From a virus: a stretch of DNA of 62,927 nucleotides. The notes below the pieces were generated by a model. That model saw nothing but the letters and a program-made list of their open reading frames with translations. It was not told the DNA's origin and searched no databases. Positions 42,611 to 50,846 of this stretch are shown here, one piece after another (the stretch's first letter is position 1; every line of letters begins with the position of its first letter). The translations under genes were made by a program, and so were the position numbers. The stretch covers positions 1-62,927 of the IMG/VR virus record IMGVR_UViG_3300035187_002838; one strand, given 5' to 3'.

Positions 42611-42775
42611 ATGAAAAACAGAGCTATTCTACTTTCGACATTTGTAGTAGCCTCCCTACTTTTGTCAGAAGTTTTCAAGCTGTTTGATGAAGAGTACTAT
42701 AAAGTACTCGGAGGTGTTAGTGGACTTCTGATTTGTGTCTTTGTAAACAATCATCTTCAAAGGAAATCATCATGA
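42611..42775 (+). CDS. Small membrane protein, 54 aa
   Basis: ATG 42611 follows the terminator's poly-T run with no purine-rich ribosome binding site, so it may be translated at a low rate. The product has an N-terminal TM segment (A-I-L-L-S-T-F-V-V-A-S-L-L-L) and a second (L-G-G-V-S-G-L-L-I-C-V-F-V). Ends in ATGA overlap with the next gene. The arrangement supports a real but uncertain gene. Confidence 0.5.
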   Translation: MKNRAILLSTFVVASLLLSEVFKLFDEEYYKVLGGVSGLLICVFVNNHLQRKSS

Positions 42776-42984
42776 TGAAACTTTTCTTAAATGCTGCAAA
42801 AGCTTTTGCGGTAGTTTTCTTCATTGCACTTGCATTCGCAGTGTCGGCTGCTCCTGTGTTCTTTGGAATTGTATTTCTCTCGGCGACAGCCGTGGGAGCC
42901 GCAATTGTGTACGGGCTTTTCGGGGCAGTTGCAACAGGACTTATCGGGTACTTCAAAAGTGCAAAAAGCAAGCAAGATGTCTGA
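42772..42984 (+). CDS. Small membrane protein, 70 aa
   Basis: AAAGGAAA precedes the double ATG (42772/42775). The product has two hydrophobic helices, A-F-A-V-V-F-F-I-A-L-A-F-A-V and G-A-A-I-V-Y-G-L-F-G-A-V-A-T-G-L-I, and a basic tail. The first could serve as a signal anchor. Resembles the larger membrane protein at 42097 in composition. Confidence 0.65.
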   Translation: MMKLFLNAAKAFAVVFFIALAFAVSAAPVFFGIVFLSATAVGAAIVYGLFGAVATGLIGYFKSAKSKQDV

Positions 42985-43267
42985 TGTCCAAGTGGACATC
43001 GAAGGGCTCTTCTGCGTATCTAAACAATACCCAGAAATTAACAAGAGCATGTATCTTCCAACAGAACTTTTTAAGCCTTCAGTCAGGAGGTTTAAACTGT
43101 TCAACCTTCGTGAAACGTCTATGAAGAGGCTCGTCGGAAAGCCTCTAGCGTCTACTGAATACACCGGTATTGTAGACGTAGAAGGGTCACTTGTCCCCTT
43201 CTTTATCAAAACAGACAAAGTAGAAAAATTGAGACAGGCACAAGAGAGTATAAATAGTTTTATTTAA
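42977..43267 (+). CDS. Hypothetical protein, 96 aa
   Basis: ATG 42977 overlaps the end of the previous gene by 8 nt with AAGCAAG upstream. Sequence M-S-D-V-Q-V-D-I-E-G-L-F-C-V-S-K-Q-Y-P; predicted mixed alpha/beta, ending in a helix (V-E-K-L-R-Q-A-Q-E-S-I-N). No family recognised. Terminator directly downstream. Confidence 0.65.
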   Translation: MSDVQVDIEGLFCVSKQYPEINKSMYLPTELFKPSVRRFKLFNLRETSMKRLVGKPLASTEYTGIVDVEGSLVPFFIKTDKVEKLRQAQESINSFI

Positions 43268-43271
43268 AAAC

Positions 43272-43333
43272 AACCTCAGGTGCCCGCAAGGGCATCTGGG
43301 GTTATTCTTTTTTTTTTTTTTTTTTTTTTTTTT
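43272..43333 (+). terminator. Intrinsic terminator with 26-T run
   Basis: AACCTCAGGTGCCC (43272-43285) pairs with GGGCATCTGGGGTT (43290-43303) around a GCAA tetraloop; the mispairs are wobble. ATTC and then 26 T follow. Much longer than terminators need. Confidence 0.92.
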
Positions 43334-43373
43334 GTGGTAAGCAAGAAAAGGGCAATTAAAAAAAGGAGAAAAT

Positions 43374-43520
43374 GTGTCGCCGAAATCTAATTATAAAGTT
43401 ATGCATTTTCTTTTGATTGTAATTGTCTTGTTCTTATTTTCCCGACTGTCTTTTGATGCCCTGATTTTAGGCGCCCTTGTGATTTATTTATTGCAGCGAA
43501 CAGGTAAGAAAGATGATTAA
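43374..43520 (+). CDS. Small membrane protein, GTG start, 48 aa
   Basis: AAAAAGGAG at 43361-43369 lies 4-5 nt before GTG 43374. An overlapping ATG at 43372 is out of frame and gives only 14 residues. The product has one long hydrophobic helix (F-L-L-I-V-I-V-L-F-L-F) and a second (A-L-I-L-G-A-L-V-I-Y-L-L). Overlaps the next small frame by 8 nt. Confidence 0.55.
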   Translation: MSPKSNYKVMHFLLIVIVLFLFSRLSFDALILGALVIYLLQRTGKKDD

Positions 43521-43605
43521 GTTTTTGATTGGACTTTATCTAATTTATCTTATCCCTAAAATAATATCTAAAATAAAGGAACTTGATGAAAAAGAAAATT
43601 CTTGA
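43513..43605 (+). CDS. Possible mini membrane protein, 30 aa
   Basis: Overlaps the previous gene (8 nt) and the polymerase start (20 nt), with AAGAAAG upstream. One TM segment (F-L-I-G-L-Y-L-I-Y-L-I-P) and a charged tail. Overlaps on both sides are suggestive, but the frame is short. Confidence 0.35.
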   Translation: MIKFLIGLYLIYLIPKIISKIKELDEKENS

Positions 43606-45838
43606 TTCTTTAAACTCAAGAATAACAACTGAAATATCGGGACATAACCCGCTTAAATATTTGCTTAAGATTAAAACAGAAGATTATATTGATACATTAA
43701 TATCTATTGTATATCTATACACTAGACCGAAGAAGGGTCATAATAAAAATTCTATTTATCTTACAGAAGTTATTTCAGCTATCGGACACGGTATTCGGAA
43801 TAAGTTCAAACTAAAACGTGACTCAGCATTGGCGGCTAAAACTGGCGCCTTCATGTTATATACTTTTGAACATCTCGGATATATTCAAGTTGTTCTCGGA
43901 CAAGGCTCAAAAGGGCATAACACTTATCTTGTGCAAGTGCTCAATGATGATGAAATTTGCAATTTGTGGAATTCACTAGATCCTTCTCAAATTGAAAAGT
44001 TACCTTCAGAGACTCCCTACGAACCGTGGACTTCTGCAAAGCATTCAACGGGTGTCTGGCTTGTTAAAACAGGCAATAAAACAGTCTTAGACAGTCTTAC
44101 TCCAGAAACACATCCTATTGTCTTTAATTGCGTCAACAAAGCACAACAGATGGGCTGGAAAATAAACAATTGCGTTTACGATCTTCATTTGTGGGCCTTA
44201 CGAAATAAAACAGATGCATTCTCTGAAATCTGGGAATTGTCTAATGCGGAAGCAAAGGCAACTAAACTAAGAGAAGCAAAAGCTATAGGTGACATCTCAC
44301 GAAGATTCTTAAATAAAGTTTTTTATCATCTTTATTACTATGACTTTAGAGGTCGTAAATATACCGCTACTGCATATTTGCATGAGCAAGGCTCTGACCT
44401 TGCAAGAGGTCTACTATTGAGAGCAGACTCAAAACCAATTGGAAAAGAAGGCTTCTTTTGGCTAATGGTATCAATTGCTTCAAATTGGGCGGGTGATGCT
44501 GGCAGAGAAGATGGTGCAAAGACTGACAAAATACCGCTTCAAGAACGATATCTTTGGGCTCTAGACAACGAAGAAATTCTATTGTCATATGCCGAAAACC
44601 CTAAAGTAAATCAAGGTTGGATGAAAGCTGATAATCCTTGGCAATTCATTGCAGCGTGCAACGAACTAATGCGATTTAGAATCTGGCAAATGAATGTGTA
44701 TGAAAACCACAAAGATGTTGTAGCTGAATATGACTACCCATCATCGCTTGAAGTATATATTGACGGGTCAAACAATGGTAGTCAGCATCTTGCAGCATTG
44801 ACTAAAGATGAAATAATTGCACCGCATGTAAATCTGGTGCCATTAAACTTGCCTGGAGATCTCTACAAATATGTCGGTGACCATGTCTGGAAACATCTTG
44901 AAGAAGAGCTTTCTTTAATGACAAATGAAGAAATTCAGGACTGTGAACGAGTCATTGATAATCTAATTCAGCTTAAAAAGCAAATAAATGCTGCTGAACC
45001 TAAAAGTGATTTTAGAAAACAACTCATAGAACAAATCAAAGAATTTAAGTCTGAAAATGATCAGCTTATTGGGATTGCTGCACCTGTATTTTGGTCTAGA
45101 ATTAAAGATGCAAAACACAAGAGAAAGATTGTGAAAAGAAATACGATGACTATCCCGTATGGCGGAACAGCCTATGGCTTAGGTCAGCAAATCATTGATG
45201 ATGCTAGAAAGCATAATATTGAACTTTTGCTTTATATGGAACATCGATGGGGTGCATATCTCGGAAGAGAAGTGTTTAATGACTGCAAGCGTTCTTTAGA
45301 AAAGCCTATGCAATTGCTTAAGATCTTTGAAGAGGCTGGTCGAAAAGCTGAGCAAGACGGCAAGTTTTTATCCTGGACTGTGCCTGTTACAAAGTTTCCT
45401 GTAGTACAAAACTATACAGAAGGCGTTGTTAAAAAGATTTACGTACAATATGGTCCACCTCAAGGTCTTAGAAATAGCACAGGTTATTTTGATAATACAC
45501 TGCAATTAGCAATATGCTTCATTGAGGATGTAAAACCTTCTAAAGGAAAACAGTCTCAAGGTGCAAGTCCGAATATCATTCACAGTCTTGATGCTGCGCA
45601 TCTGTCTATGATTGTAGCTTCTTCTGACTTTCCTGTAACGACTATTCACGATTCTTTCGGATGTCTTCTGGCAGATATGCCTAAGTTGTTTGCAGTAACT
45701 AGACAAACATTTGTTGAACTTTATAAACAAGATCCTTTAACATCGATTATGAAAGATATAGGAGGTAATGCAAATGAAGTAGAACTAGGAAATCTTGATT
45801 TAAACTTGGTAATTGAATCCGAATATTGTTTTTGCTAA
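43586..45838 (+). CDS. T7-type single-subunit RNA polymerase, 750 aa
   Basis: Transcribes phage genes from phage-specific promoters. ATG 43586 has AAAGGA at 43576-43581. Motifs are textbook: D253-F-R-G-R-K-Y, G-S-D-L-A-R-G-L-L, motif A Y-I-D393-G-S-N-N-G-S-Q-H, motif B R-K-I-V-K517-R-N-T-M-T-I-P-Y525-G-G, and motif C H-S-L-D-A-A-H then T-I-H-D689-S-F-G. At 750 residues it is shorter than T7 (883), mostly at the N-terminus, so the promoter recognition part may differ. Made in the cell, in contrast to the MuF-linked polymerase. Confidence 0.95.
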   Translation: MKKKILDSLNSRITTEISGHNPLKYLLKIKTEDYIDTLISIVYLYTRPKKGHNKNSIYLTEVISAIGHGIRNKFKLKRDSALAAKTGAFMLYTFEHLGYIQVVLGQGSKGHNTYLVQVLNDDEICNLWNSLDPSQIEKLPSETPYEPWTSAKHSTGVWLVKTGNKTVLDSLTPETHPIVFNCVNKAQQMGWKINNCVYDLHLWALRNKTDAFSEIWELSNAEAKATKLREAKAIGDISRRFLNKVFYHLYYYDFRGRKYTATAYLHEQGSDLARGLLLRADSKPIGKEGFFWLMVSIASNWAGDAGREDGAKTDKIPLQERYLWALDNEEILLSYAENPKVNQGWMKADNPWQFIAACNELMRFRIWQMNVYENHKDVVAEYDYPSSLEVYIDGSNNGSQHLAALTKDEIIAPHVNLVPLNLPGDLYKYVGDHVWKHLEEELSLMTNEEIQDCERVIDNLIQLKKQINAAEPKSDFRKQLIEQIKEFKSENDQLIGIAAPVFWSRIKDAKHKRKIVKRNTMTIPYGGTAYGLGQQIIDDARKHNIELLLYMEHRWGAYLGREVFNDCKRSLEKPMQLLKIFEEAGRKAEQDGKFLSWTVPVTKFPVVQNYTEGVVKKIYVQYGPPQGLRNSTGYFDNTLQLAICFIEDVKPSKGKQSQGASPNIIHSLDAAHLSMIVASSDFPVTTIHDSFGCLLADMPKLFAVTRQTFVELYKQDPLTSIMKDIGGNANEVELGNLDLNLVIESEYCFC

Positions 45839-45841
45839 ATT

Positions 45842-46252
45842 ATGAAAACACTTGGCACAAATCTTAAGAATCTTAAAGAGTGTGGTATACCGGCACTTTA
45901 TGAGAAAATTTATAAATATTGTGAATCTTATAACAATGAAAGCTCCGATTTAGAGTTCCCTATCGGAGATAATTTTAATGTTGACCTAGGTGGTCCAATT
46001 CTTCTAGCAGAAACCGTAGAAGATTTACAAGCAATTCAAACTAATCACTATAATCACGACGCTAGTCGTTATTACAGTATTGCAGAACGTGCTTGTCAAT
46101 TTGATATTTGTGAATATTTCGATGATGAAAAGTATGTTTACGTACTGATGTGTACACACAATGGTGGCGGTACTACCTATCTGATTCTTAAAGAACTCGC
46201 AGATAAATTTGAAACAATTCGTGAAAGTATTAAGCTAACAGCCTATGATTAA
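45842..46252 (+). CDS. Hypothetical protein, 136 aa
   Basis: Starts 3 nt after the polymerase stop, so it is co-transcribed. Acidic, predicted alpha/beta, with a central Y-V-Y-V-L-M-C-T-H-N-G-G-G-T-T-Y-L-I. This resembles antirestriction-like or small regulatory folds only vaguely. No family call. Overlaps the next gene by 8 nt. Confidence 0.65.
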   Translation: MKTLGTNLKNLKECGIPALYEKIYKYCESYNNESSDLEFPIGDNFNVDLGGPILLAETVEDLQAIQTNHYNHDASRYYSIAERACQFDICEYFDDEKYVYVLMCTHNGGGTTYLILKELADKFETIRESIKLTAYD

Positions 46253-46454
46253 GATAACTAAGACATCAATTATCAGTGGTACTACTAGAACTATCGAATT
46301 ACCGATTACTCAAGATCAACTTGAGCGTTGGCAACGTGGTGAAGACTTGATTCAAAACATTATGCCAGACTTGACGCCAGAACAACGAGAGTTTGTCATG
46401 ACTGGTGTAACTTCTGAAGAGTGGGATGATACTTTTAAAGACGAGGATGTTTAA
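46245..46454 (+). CDS. Small conserved phage protein, 69 aa
   Basis: The pattern I-T-x-x-Q-L-E-R-W-Q-R-G-E-D-L-I-Q-N-I-M-P-D-L-T-P-E-Q-R-E-F-V-M-T-G-V-T-S-E-E-W is one I recognise in many phages and plasmids. It is usually a stand-alone protein of unknown function. The 8-nt overlap with the upstream gene points to coupling. Confidence 0.75.
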   Translation: MIKITKTSIISGTTRTIELPITQDQLERWQRGEDLIQNIMPDLTPEQREFVMTGVTSEEWDDTFKDEDV

Positions 46455-46455
46455 A

Positions 46456-46695
46456 ATGGATGTTAATAATCTTTACATTATTGCTACAATTGGCGAAAAT
46501 GATGCCAGTATTGCAATCCCACACTCTGAGGAAGCATTGGTTTTCCTATCGAAAATAAAGATTCTATATCGAACAAGTAATTGGCGTGGTATTTCAGAAT
46601 TTGAGCATACCGACAAAAAGATGTATTTGTCGCTTGTAGATTACGAGTCTATCAAGCAATTGCCTACACCTGTTCCGCCCGAAGACAAAATTTAA
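46456..46695 (+). CDS. Hypothetical protein, 79 aa
   Basis: ATG 46456 is 1 nt after the previous stop, with GAGGA upstream. Predicted beta-alpha (L-Y-I-I-A-T-I-G-E-N-D-A-S-I-A-I-P-H-S-E-E-A-L-V-F-L). Ends Pro-rich. Function unknown. Confidence 0.6.
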   Translation: MDVNNLYIIATIGENDASIAIPHSEEALVFLSKIKILYRTSNWRGISEFEHTDKKMYLSLVDYESIKQLPTPVPPEDKI

Positions 46696-46716
46696 AGTGA
46701 ACATTTGTTAAGCAAT

Positions 46717-46732
46717 CCCGTTAAGTTAACCC
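46717..46732 (+). promoter_or_regulatory. Repeated promoter-like motif, copy 3 (before SSB)
   Basis: CCCGTTAAGTTAACCC, preceded by AGCAAT. The GTTA-AGT-TAAC mini-hairpin is followed directly by a CCCTC-AAGT-GAGGG hairpin (46730-46743), 23 nt before the SSB start. Placement before SSB fits a strong phage promoter. Confidence 0.6.
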
Positions 46733-46766
46733 TCAAGTGAGGGACATGTTTTTACTAAGGAATTTT

Positions 46767-47261
46767 ATGCCGATTATTTCTAACTGCGAGTTGTGGTTTC
46801 CAAAGCTGGACCCCAAGCGTCCTAATAGCAAATTCAATAAAGAGAATCCTACGTGGGAAGTGCAAATTCGCACTACCTCGAAGGAAGTCAAAAAGAACTG
46901 GGAAGAACTTCAGCTCCCTGTAAAAGCTATTGTGCCTGATGAAGGTGCCCCGTATTACCGCGTCAATCTCAAGAAGAAAGTCTTCAAAGAAAACGGTGAA
47001 AATTCTTCTCCAGTCAAGCTTGTAAATGGTAAGCTGGAAGATATGGATCCTAATTCTGTGGGTAACGGCAGTCTTGGCAATGTTCGCATTTACCAATACG
47101 AGTATCCTAAGAAGGATGGCGGAAAAGGCTTTGCAAGCGTTTTGATGGGCGTGCAAGTTACTAAGCATGTGCTCTATACTCCCAAAGCTCGTAATGATGA
47201 GTTTGGTGAGACCGAAACGGAGATTGTAGAACCTTCTGACGACGAGACCGAAGAGTTCTAA
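46767..47261 (+). CDS. Single-stranded DNA-binding protein (gp2.5-like), 164 aa
   Basis: TAAGGA precedes ATG 46767. The product shows the OB-fold layout of phage SSBs (E-L-W-F-P-K-L, W-E-V-Q-I-R-T-T, G-N-V-R-I-Y-Q-Y-E-Y) and ends in a strongly acidic tail with a terminal aromatic residue (S-D-D-E-T-E-E-F). This tail is the protein-interaction tip of gp2.5. GC-rich codon bias and its own promoter-like motif and terminator indicate high expression. Confidence 0.85.
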   Translation: MPIISNCELWFPKLDPKRPNSKFNKENPTWEVQIRTTSKEVKKNWEELQLPVKAIVPDEGAPYYRVNLKKKVFKENGENSSPVKLVNGKLEDMDPNSVGNGSLGNVRIYQYEYPKKDGGKGFASVLMGVQVTKHVLYTPKARNDEFGETETEIVEPSDDETEEF

Positions 47262-47265
47262 CATT

Positions 47266-47294
47266 AAGGGGCTACCTCATGGGTAGCCCCTTTT
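47266..47294 (+). terminator. Intrinsic terminator after SSB
   Basis: AAGGGGCTACC (47266-47276) pairs with GGGTAGCCCCTT (47281-47292), TCAT loop, then TTTT. Perfect stem. Confidence 0.92.
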
Positions 47295-47312
47295 AATTTG
47301 AAAGGAGAAATT

Positions 47313-47924
47313 GTGCTATATACCTATACTGTTTATAAGACTATTGACCCAGGTCGTGAAATTGTTCGCTGTGATATTTTTACAAGAGAAGAAGAACTTA
47401 AGTTCTGGCAGGTAACAAAACCTTTTCATGTTAGCGTGTTTGACAATCTTCAAAACAAAAATATTCTTATCTTAAACACTAAAGAAGCTTTAGAAGAGTG
47501 GTTTAATACGGTAGAAGATAAAAGAGTTGCTGCAGAACGGGCGTTTGCTTGGAAACCTGAAATGGATCAAAAGCCTGCAATAGGTAAAGTTGAAAAAGTC
47601 ACTGCAACAGGCAGAATTGACACAGTCACAACAATAATAAATTCAACAGCTGTTAAGCCGACACATTACGAAAACTTCATTGGTGAATATCAATGGATTG
47701 ACGCAATGTCTAGGATTCCCAGATTTAAGGATCCTAAAGTATTCATTGCAGCTGTAGAGTTACAAGTTCGTAAGTATCTCGATCGTAACGGTCGAAAAGA
47801 TGAAGAACTGCAAGAACTGAAGAAAGGTTTGTTCTACTATATGTACATGGTAAAGTACATTCAGAATAACAACACTCCTGTTTTAGCAAAAGATATCCAT
47901 GCAATTATGGAGCACTTTAAGTGA
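47313..47924 (+). CDS. DUF3310-like protein before DNA polymerase, 203 aa
   Basis: GTG 47313 is chosen because AAAGGAG (47301-47307) is well spaced. The C-terminal 90 residues match the DUF3310 pattern: H-Y-E-N-F, Y-Q-W-I-D-A-M, then A-V-E-L-Q-V-R-K-Y-L-D-R-N-G-R-K-D-E and L-K-K-G-L-F-Y-Y-M-Y-M-V-K-Y. That family is widespread next to phage replication genes and is sometimes called a nucleotide kinase, which I would not assert. The N-terminal 100 residues are unassigned. Overlaps DNA polymerase by 4 nt. Confidence 0.65.
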   Translation: MLYTYTVYKTIDPGREIVRCDIFTREEELKFWQVTKPFHVSVFDNLQNKNILILNTKEALEEWFNTVEDKRVAAERAFAWKPEMDQKPAIGKVEKVTATGRIDTVTTIINSTAVKPTHYENFIGEYQWIDAMSRIPRFKDPKVFIAAVELQVRKYLDRNGRKDEELQELKKGLFYYMYMVKYIQNNNTPVLAKDIHAIMEHFK

Positions 47925-49786
47925 AAGTGATCTTTGATGCAGAAGCAGATGGATTGCTTCTAGTAGCCAAACGAATGTGGATTTTATCTACATTTGTACA
48001 CGAAACAAAAGACCGTAAAACTTTCTTAGAAAATGACTTAGGCTGGCAAGACCAGTTTAACAATGCAACGCATGTTATTGGCCATAACATTATGGCTTAT
48101 GACTTGCCATTGCTCGAGAAGTTGTTTGGTTACAAATTGCCAAAGCATGTGACACCTATTGATACTATGATTCTATCACAAGTTTTAAACTATAAGAGGT
48201 TCGGAACTGATGGACATAGCTTAGGTCGGTGGGGTGAAGCGCTTGGTCACAAAAAACCTGAGCATGAAGATTGGTCTCAATATTCAGAAGAAATGCGTAT
48301 TCGAAATACTGAAGACGTTGAAATTACAGTTAAAGTGTTTGATACTGTAAGAGCTGAATATCAAGCACTTCTTGCAAAAGAACCTAAGATTAAATTTTAC
48401 ATTAGAGCTGAACATGCTGCAGCTAAATGGTGTGCAACAGCTTCTCTCCACGGCTGGCCTTTTGATGTGCCAGCTGCGAAAACTCTATATGAAAACCTTG
48501 AGACATCGATGGGAAGGGCGTACACAGCTTTGAATGAAAAACTTGGAATGAAATGTGTAGCTGTTGATAAAAAGAAAGGCATTGTTGAAGAGAAGCGGCC
48601 TAAATGGACTAAGCAAGGCTGCTATGATGTTCATACTGCAAATTGGTTTAATATAGATCCATGGTCAGGTTTTGAGGGTGAGGCACGTCCTATTCTAGGT
48701 CCATACTCAAGAGTTGAATTTCAAAATTTAAGTCTAGATTCTGTCACTGATGTAAAAACATTCTTATATCGACATGGTTGGCAGCCTACAGAATGGAACT
48801 ACAAAATTGATGAAGACACAGGTAAGAAAGTAAAATCGTCTCCAAAAATTTCCGAAGACAGTCTTGAGTTTCTAGGCGGTGATGGCAAACTTTATACTGA
48901 GTTTTTAACTGCAAGATCTCGGTATGGTATTCTTAAAACATGGCTAGAAAATACTGATGAAAATGGAATGCTACATGGTGATTGTATGTTGGTCGGAACA
49001 CCTAGTATGCGTGCTAGACATTCAATTATTGTCAATGTTCCAAGTGCCGACAGTCCTTGGGGTAAAGAGATGCGATCGCTTTTTACTTGTTTGCCTGGCT
49101 GGAAATTGATTGGCTGTGATTCGTCTGGTAACCAAGCAAGAGGTCTTGCTCATTATCTTGGTGATGAAAAGTTTATCGATACACTTTTGAATGGCGATAT
49201 CCACCAGTATAATGCAGATGTTCTTACGGCTGTATTGAAATCTATAAATGTAGACTTTGTAGTAAAGCGCTCTCAAGCAAAGCGTATCTTGTATGCGTTC
49301 TTGTTTGGAGCATCTGGTGGCAAATTATGGAGTTATATCTTTGGTGTAATTGACGATATTCAAGGCAAAAAATTAAAGAATGGCTTCCTAAAAGCTGTTC
49401 CTGGATTTAAAGCACTTCTTGAAAAACTCGAAAGCATTTATGGTAAAACATCACAATTCGGTGACGGTTACATTCCTAGCCTTGCTGGTAACCGTATTTA
49501 TGTGGATTCCTTTCACAAGCTTCTTGTGTATCTTTTACAATCTGCTGAAAAAATTACCTGTGCATCGGCTTTAATGCTTACTGTAGAAGCTCTTGAAAAG
49601 GAGAATATTCCATATATCCCGTGTATCTTTTATCACGATGAAATCGATTTCATGGTACCTGAGCAATATGCTGAGCGTGCTGGAGAAATCGGTAAAAAGT
49701 CTTTTGCAGAAGGTCCTAAGTTGTTCGGTATAACGATTATGGACGGTGGCGCAAAAATTGGAAATTCATGGTATGATGTGCATTAA
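47921..49786 (+). CDS. DNA polymerase, family A (T7 gp5-like), 621 aa
   Basis: Replicates the phage genome. N-terminal 3'-5' exonuclease: F-D6-A-E8-A-D-G, G-H-N-I-M-A-Y-D, and R-N-T-E-D-V-E-I. Polymerase motif A is G-C-D400-S-S-G-N-Q-A-R-G-L-A-H-Y-L, motif B K-R-S-Q-A-K-R-I-L-Y-A-F-L-F-G-A-S-G-G-K, and motif C Y-H572-D-E. T7 gp5 has 704 residues; this form is somewhat shorter. The last 14 nt overlap the start of an HNH gene. Confidence 0.95.
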   Translation: MKVIFDAEADGLLLVAKRMWILSTFVHETKDRKTFLENDLGWQDQFNNATHVIGHNIMAYDLPLLEKLFGYKLPKHVTPIDTMILSQVLNYKRFGTDGHSLGRWGEALGHKKPEHEDWSQYSEEMRIRNTEDVEITVKVFDTVRAEYQALLAKEPKIKFYIRAEHAAAKWCATASLHGWPFDVPAAKTLYENLETSMGRAYTALNEKLGMKCVAVDKKKGIVEEKRPKWTKQGCYDVHTANWFNIDPWSGFEGEARPILGPYSRVEFQNLSLDSVTDVKTFLYRHGWQPTEWNYKIDEDTGKKVKSSPKISEDSLEFLGGDGKLYTEFLTARSRYGILKTWLENTDENGMLHGDCMLVGTPSMRARHSIIVNVPSADSPWGKEMRSLFTCLPGWKLIGCDSSGNQARGLAHYLGDEKFIDTLLNGDIHQYNADVLTAVLKSINVDFVVKRSQAKRILYAFLFGASGGKLWSYIFGVIDDIQGKKLKNGFLKAVPGFKALLEKLESIYGKTSQFGDGYIPSLAGNRIYVDSFHKLLVYLLQSAEKITCASALMLTVEALEKENIPYIPCIFYHDEIDFMVPEQYAERAGEIGKKSFAEGPKLFGITIMDGGAKIGNSWYDVH

Positions 49787-50228
49787 TTGGAACGATATCT
49801 TTACATACAAAGACGGACAGCTTATCTGGAAAATATCACCTTCATACAAAATCAAAGAAGGTGCTGTTGCTGGGAATAAAACGGGTCCAGGTTATTGGCA
49901 AATATGTTTTAAGGGTAAGTTTTACAAATTACATAGAATTATTTGGCAAATGTTCTATGGTGAAATTCCACAGGACTTAGAGATAGATCATATTGATCGT
50001 GACAAAGACAACAATAGGATTGAAAATTTAAGGCTTGCAACACGCTCTGAAAATGCAAACAACAGAGATGCTCAATCTAATAATAAACTAGGTGTAGCTG
50101 GAGTTGTAAAAGATGGAAATAAATTTGTAGCTTATATCAGAATAAACAATAAAACAGTTAATCTAGGTAGGTTTAATACTATTTTAGAAGCAAGCTCAAC
50201 TTATCAAAAGGCAAAACTCGAGATTTAA
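49773..50228 (+). CDS. Free-standing HNH endonuclease, 151 aa
   Basis: Starts within the last codons of DNA polymerase (ATG 49773 or 49776). HNH core: H-R-I-I-W-Q-M-F-Y-G-E-I-P, then I-D-H-I-D-R-D-K-D-N-N-R-I-E-N-L-R-L. The C-terminal 50 residues resemble AP2-type DNA binding (G-V-A-G-V-V-K-D-G-N-K-F-V-A-Y-I). Likely a homing endonuclease that invaded after the polymerase gene without intron features. Confidence 0.85.
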   Translation: MMCINWNDIFTYKDGQLIWKISPSYKIKEGAVAGNKTGPGYWQICFKGKFYKLHRIIWQMFYGEIPQDLEIDHIDRDKDNNRIENLRLATRSENANNRDAQSNNKLGVAGVVKDGNKFVAYIRINNKTVNLGRFNTILEASSTYQKAKLEI

Positions 50229-50229
50229 A

Positions 50230-50562
50230 ATGAATACTGACCCTAAACCAAGCACTCTCGCTTACACTATTCCAAAGCCAGTTAAACGATCTCAAAAGAA
50301 TCCTTTACATCTAGAGGCTCGCTATAGTATACCTCCAGACAGACAAATTGGAACAACTACTGCAATTGCATTTGAAACGATTGCTAAAGCAATTAGAAAC
50401 CCTTACACTTGGATTCCTATTTCGGATCACTATGGTACTGTCGAGGCTGATAAGCATTTACAAATGGTAATAAGTACAATATGCAGCTCTCTTGGATTGA
50501 GACAAATTTATTTCAAAATGCTAAATTCAAGACACTTTGTAGCTTTTGGAGATCCTAAGTGA
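50230..50562 (+). CDS. Hypothetical protein, 110 aa
   Basis: Starts 1 nt after the HNH gene. N-terminal third is Pro/basic and probably unstructured. The rest is helical with P-Y-T-W-I-P-I-S-D-H-Y-G-T-V. No family recognised. Overlaps the next gene by 4 nt. Confidence 0.6.
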   Translation: MNTDPKPSTLAYTIPKPVKRSQKNPLHLEARYSIPPDRQIGTTTAIAFETIAKAIRNPYTWIPISDHYGTVEADKHLQMVISTICSSLGLRQIYFKMLNSRHFVAFGDPK

Positions 50563-50846
50563 AATTTCTCTTTAAAGAATATTTGCTTGTTGTACTCGCA
50601 GAAGAAGCTGCAGAAGTTCAGAAAGAAGCTCTCAAGTGTCTTCGATTTGGAATTAATCATTCTGAAGTAGAAGGTCACCAAAGTAATCTGGATAAGCTTG
50701 AAACTGAGTGGAACGAGCTAGTCGCAATTGTTGAAATGTTGAATGAGGAAGGCGTTAAGCTTAGAACATTCACTAAACTTATTGAAGCTAAGAAAGCAAG
50801 AACAGGATTCTATTATGAAAAATTCAGCAAACCCGATGAAGTATAA
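50559..50846 (+). CDS. MazG-like nucleotide pyrophosphohydrolase, 95 aa
   Basis: GTG start in a GTGA overlap. Residues 10-30 have the MazG-like helix with metal ligands: L-A-E-E-A-A-E-V-Q-K-E-A-L-K-C-L-R-F-G. A second acidic helix follows, E-T-E-W-N-E-L-V-A-I-V-E. The E-E-x-x-E pattern binds magnesium in this all-alpha NTPase fold. Likely trims NTPs or an alarmone during infection; substrate unknown. Confidence 0.75.
   Translation: MKFLFKEYLLVVLAEEAAEVQKEALKCLRFGINHSEVEGHQSNLDKLETEWNELVAIVEMLNEEGVKLRTFTKLIEAKKARTGFYYEKFSKPDEV

Noticed and set aside
43372-43416. ATG at 43372 as a gene start
   Set aside because: Stops after 14 codons. The overlapping GTG at 43374 opens a 48-codon membrane protein frame with a good ribosome binding site.
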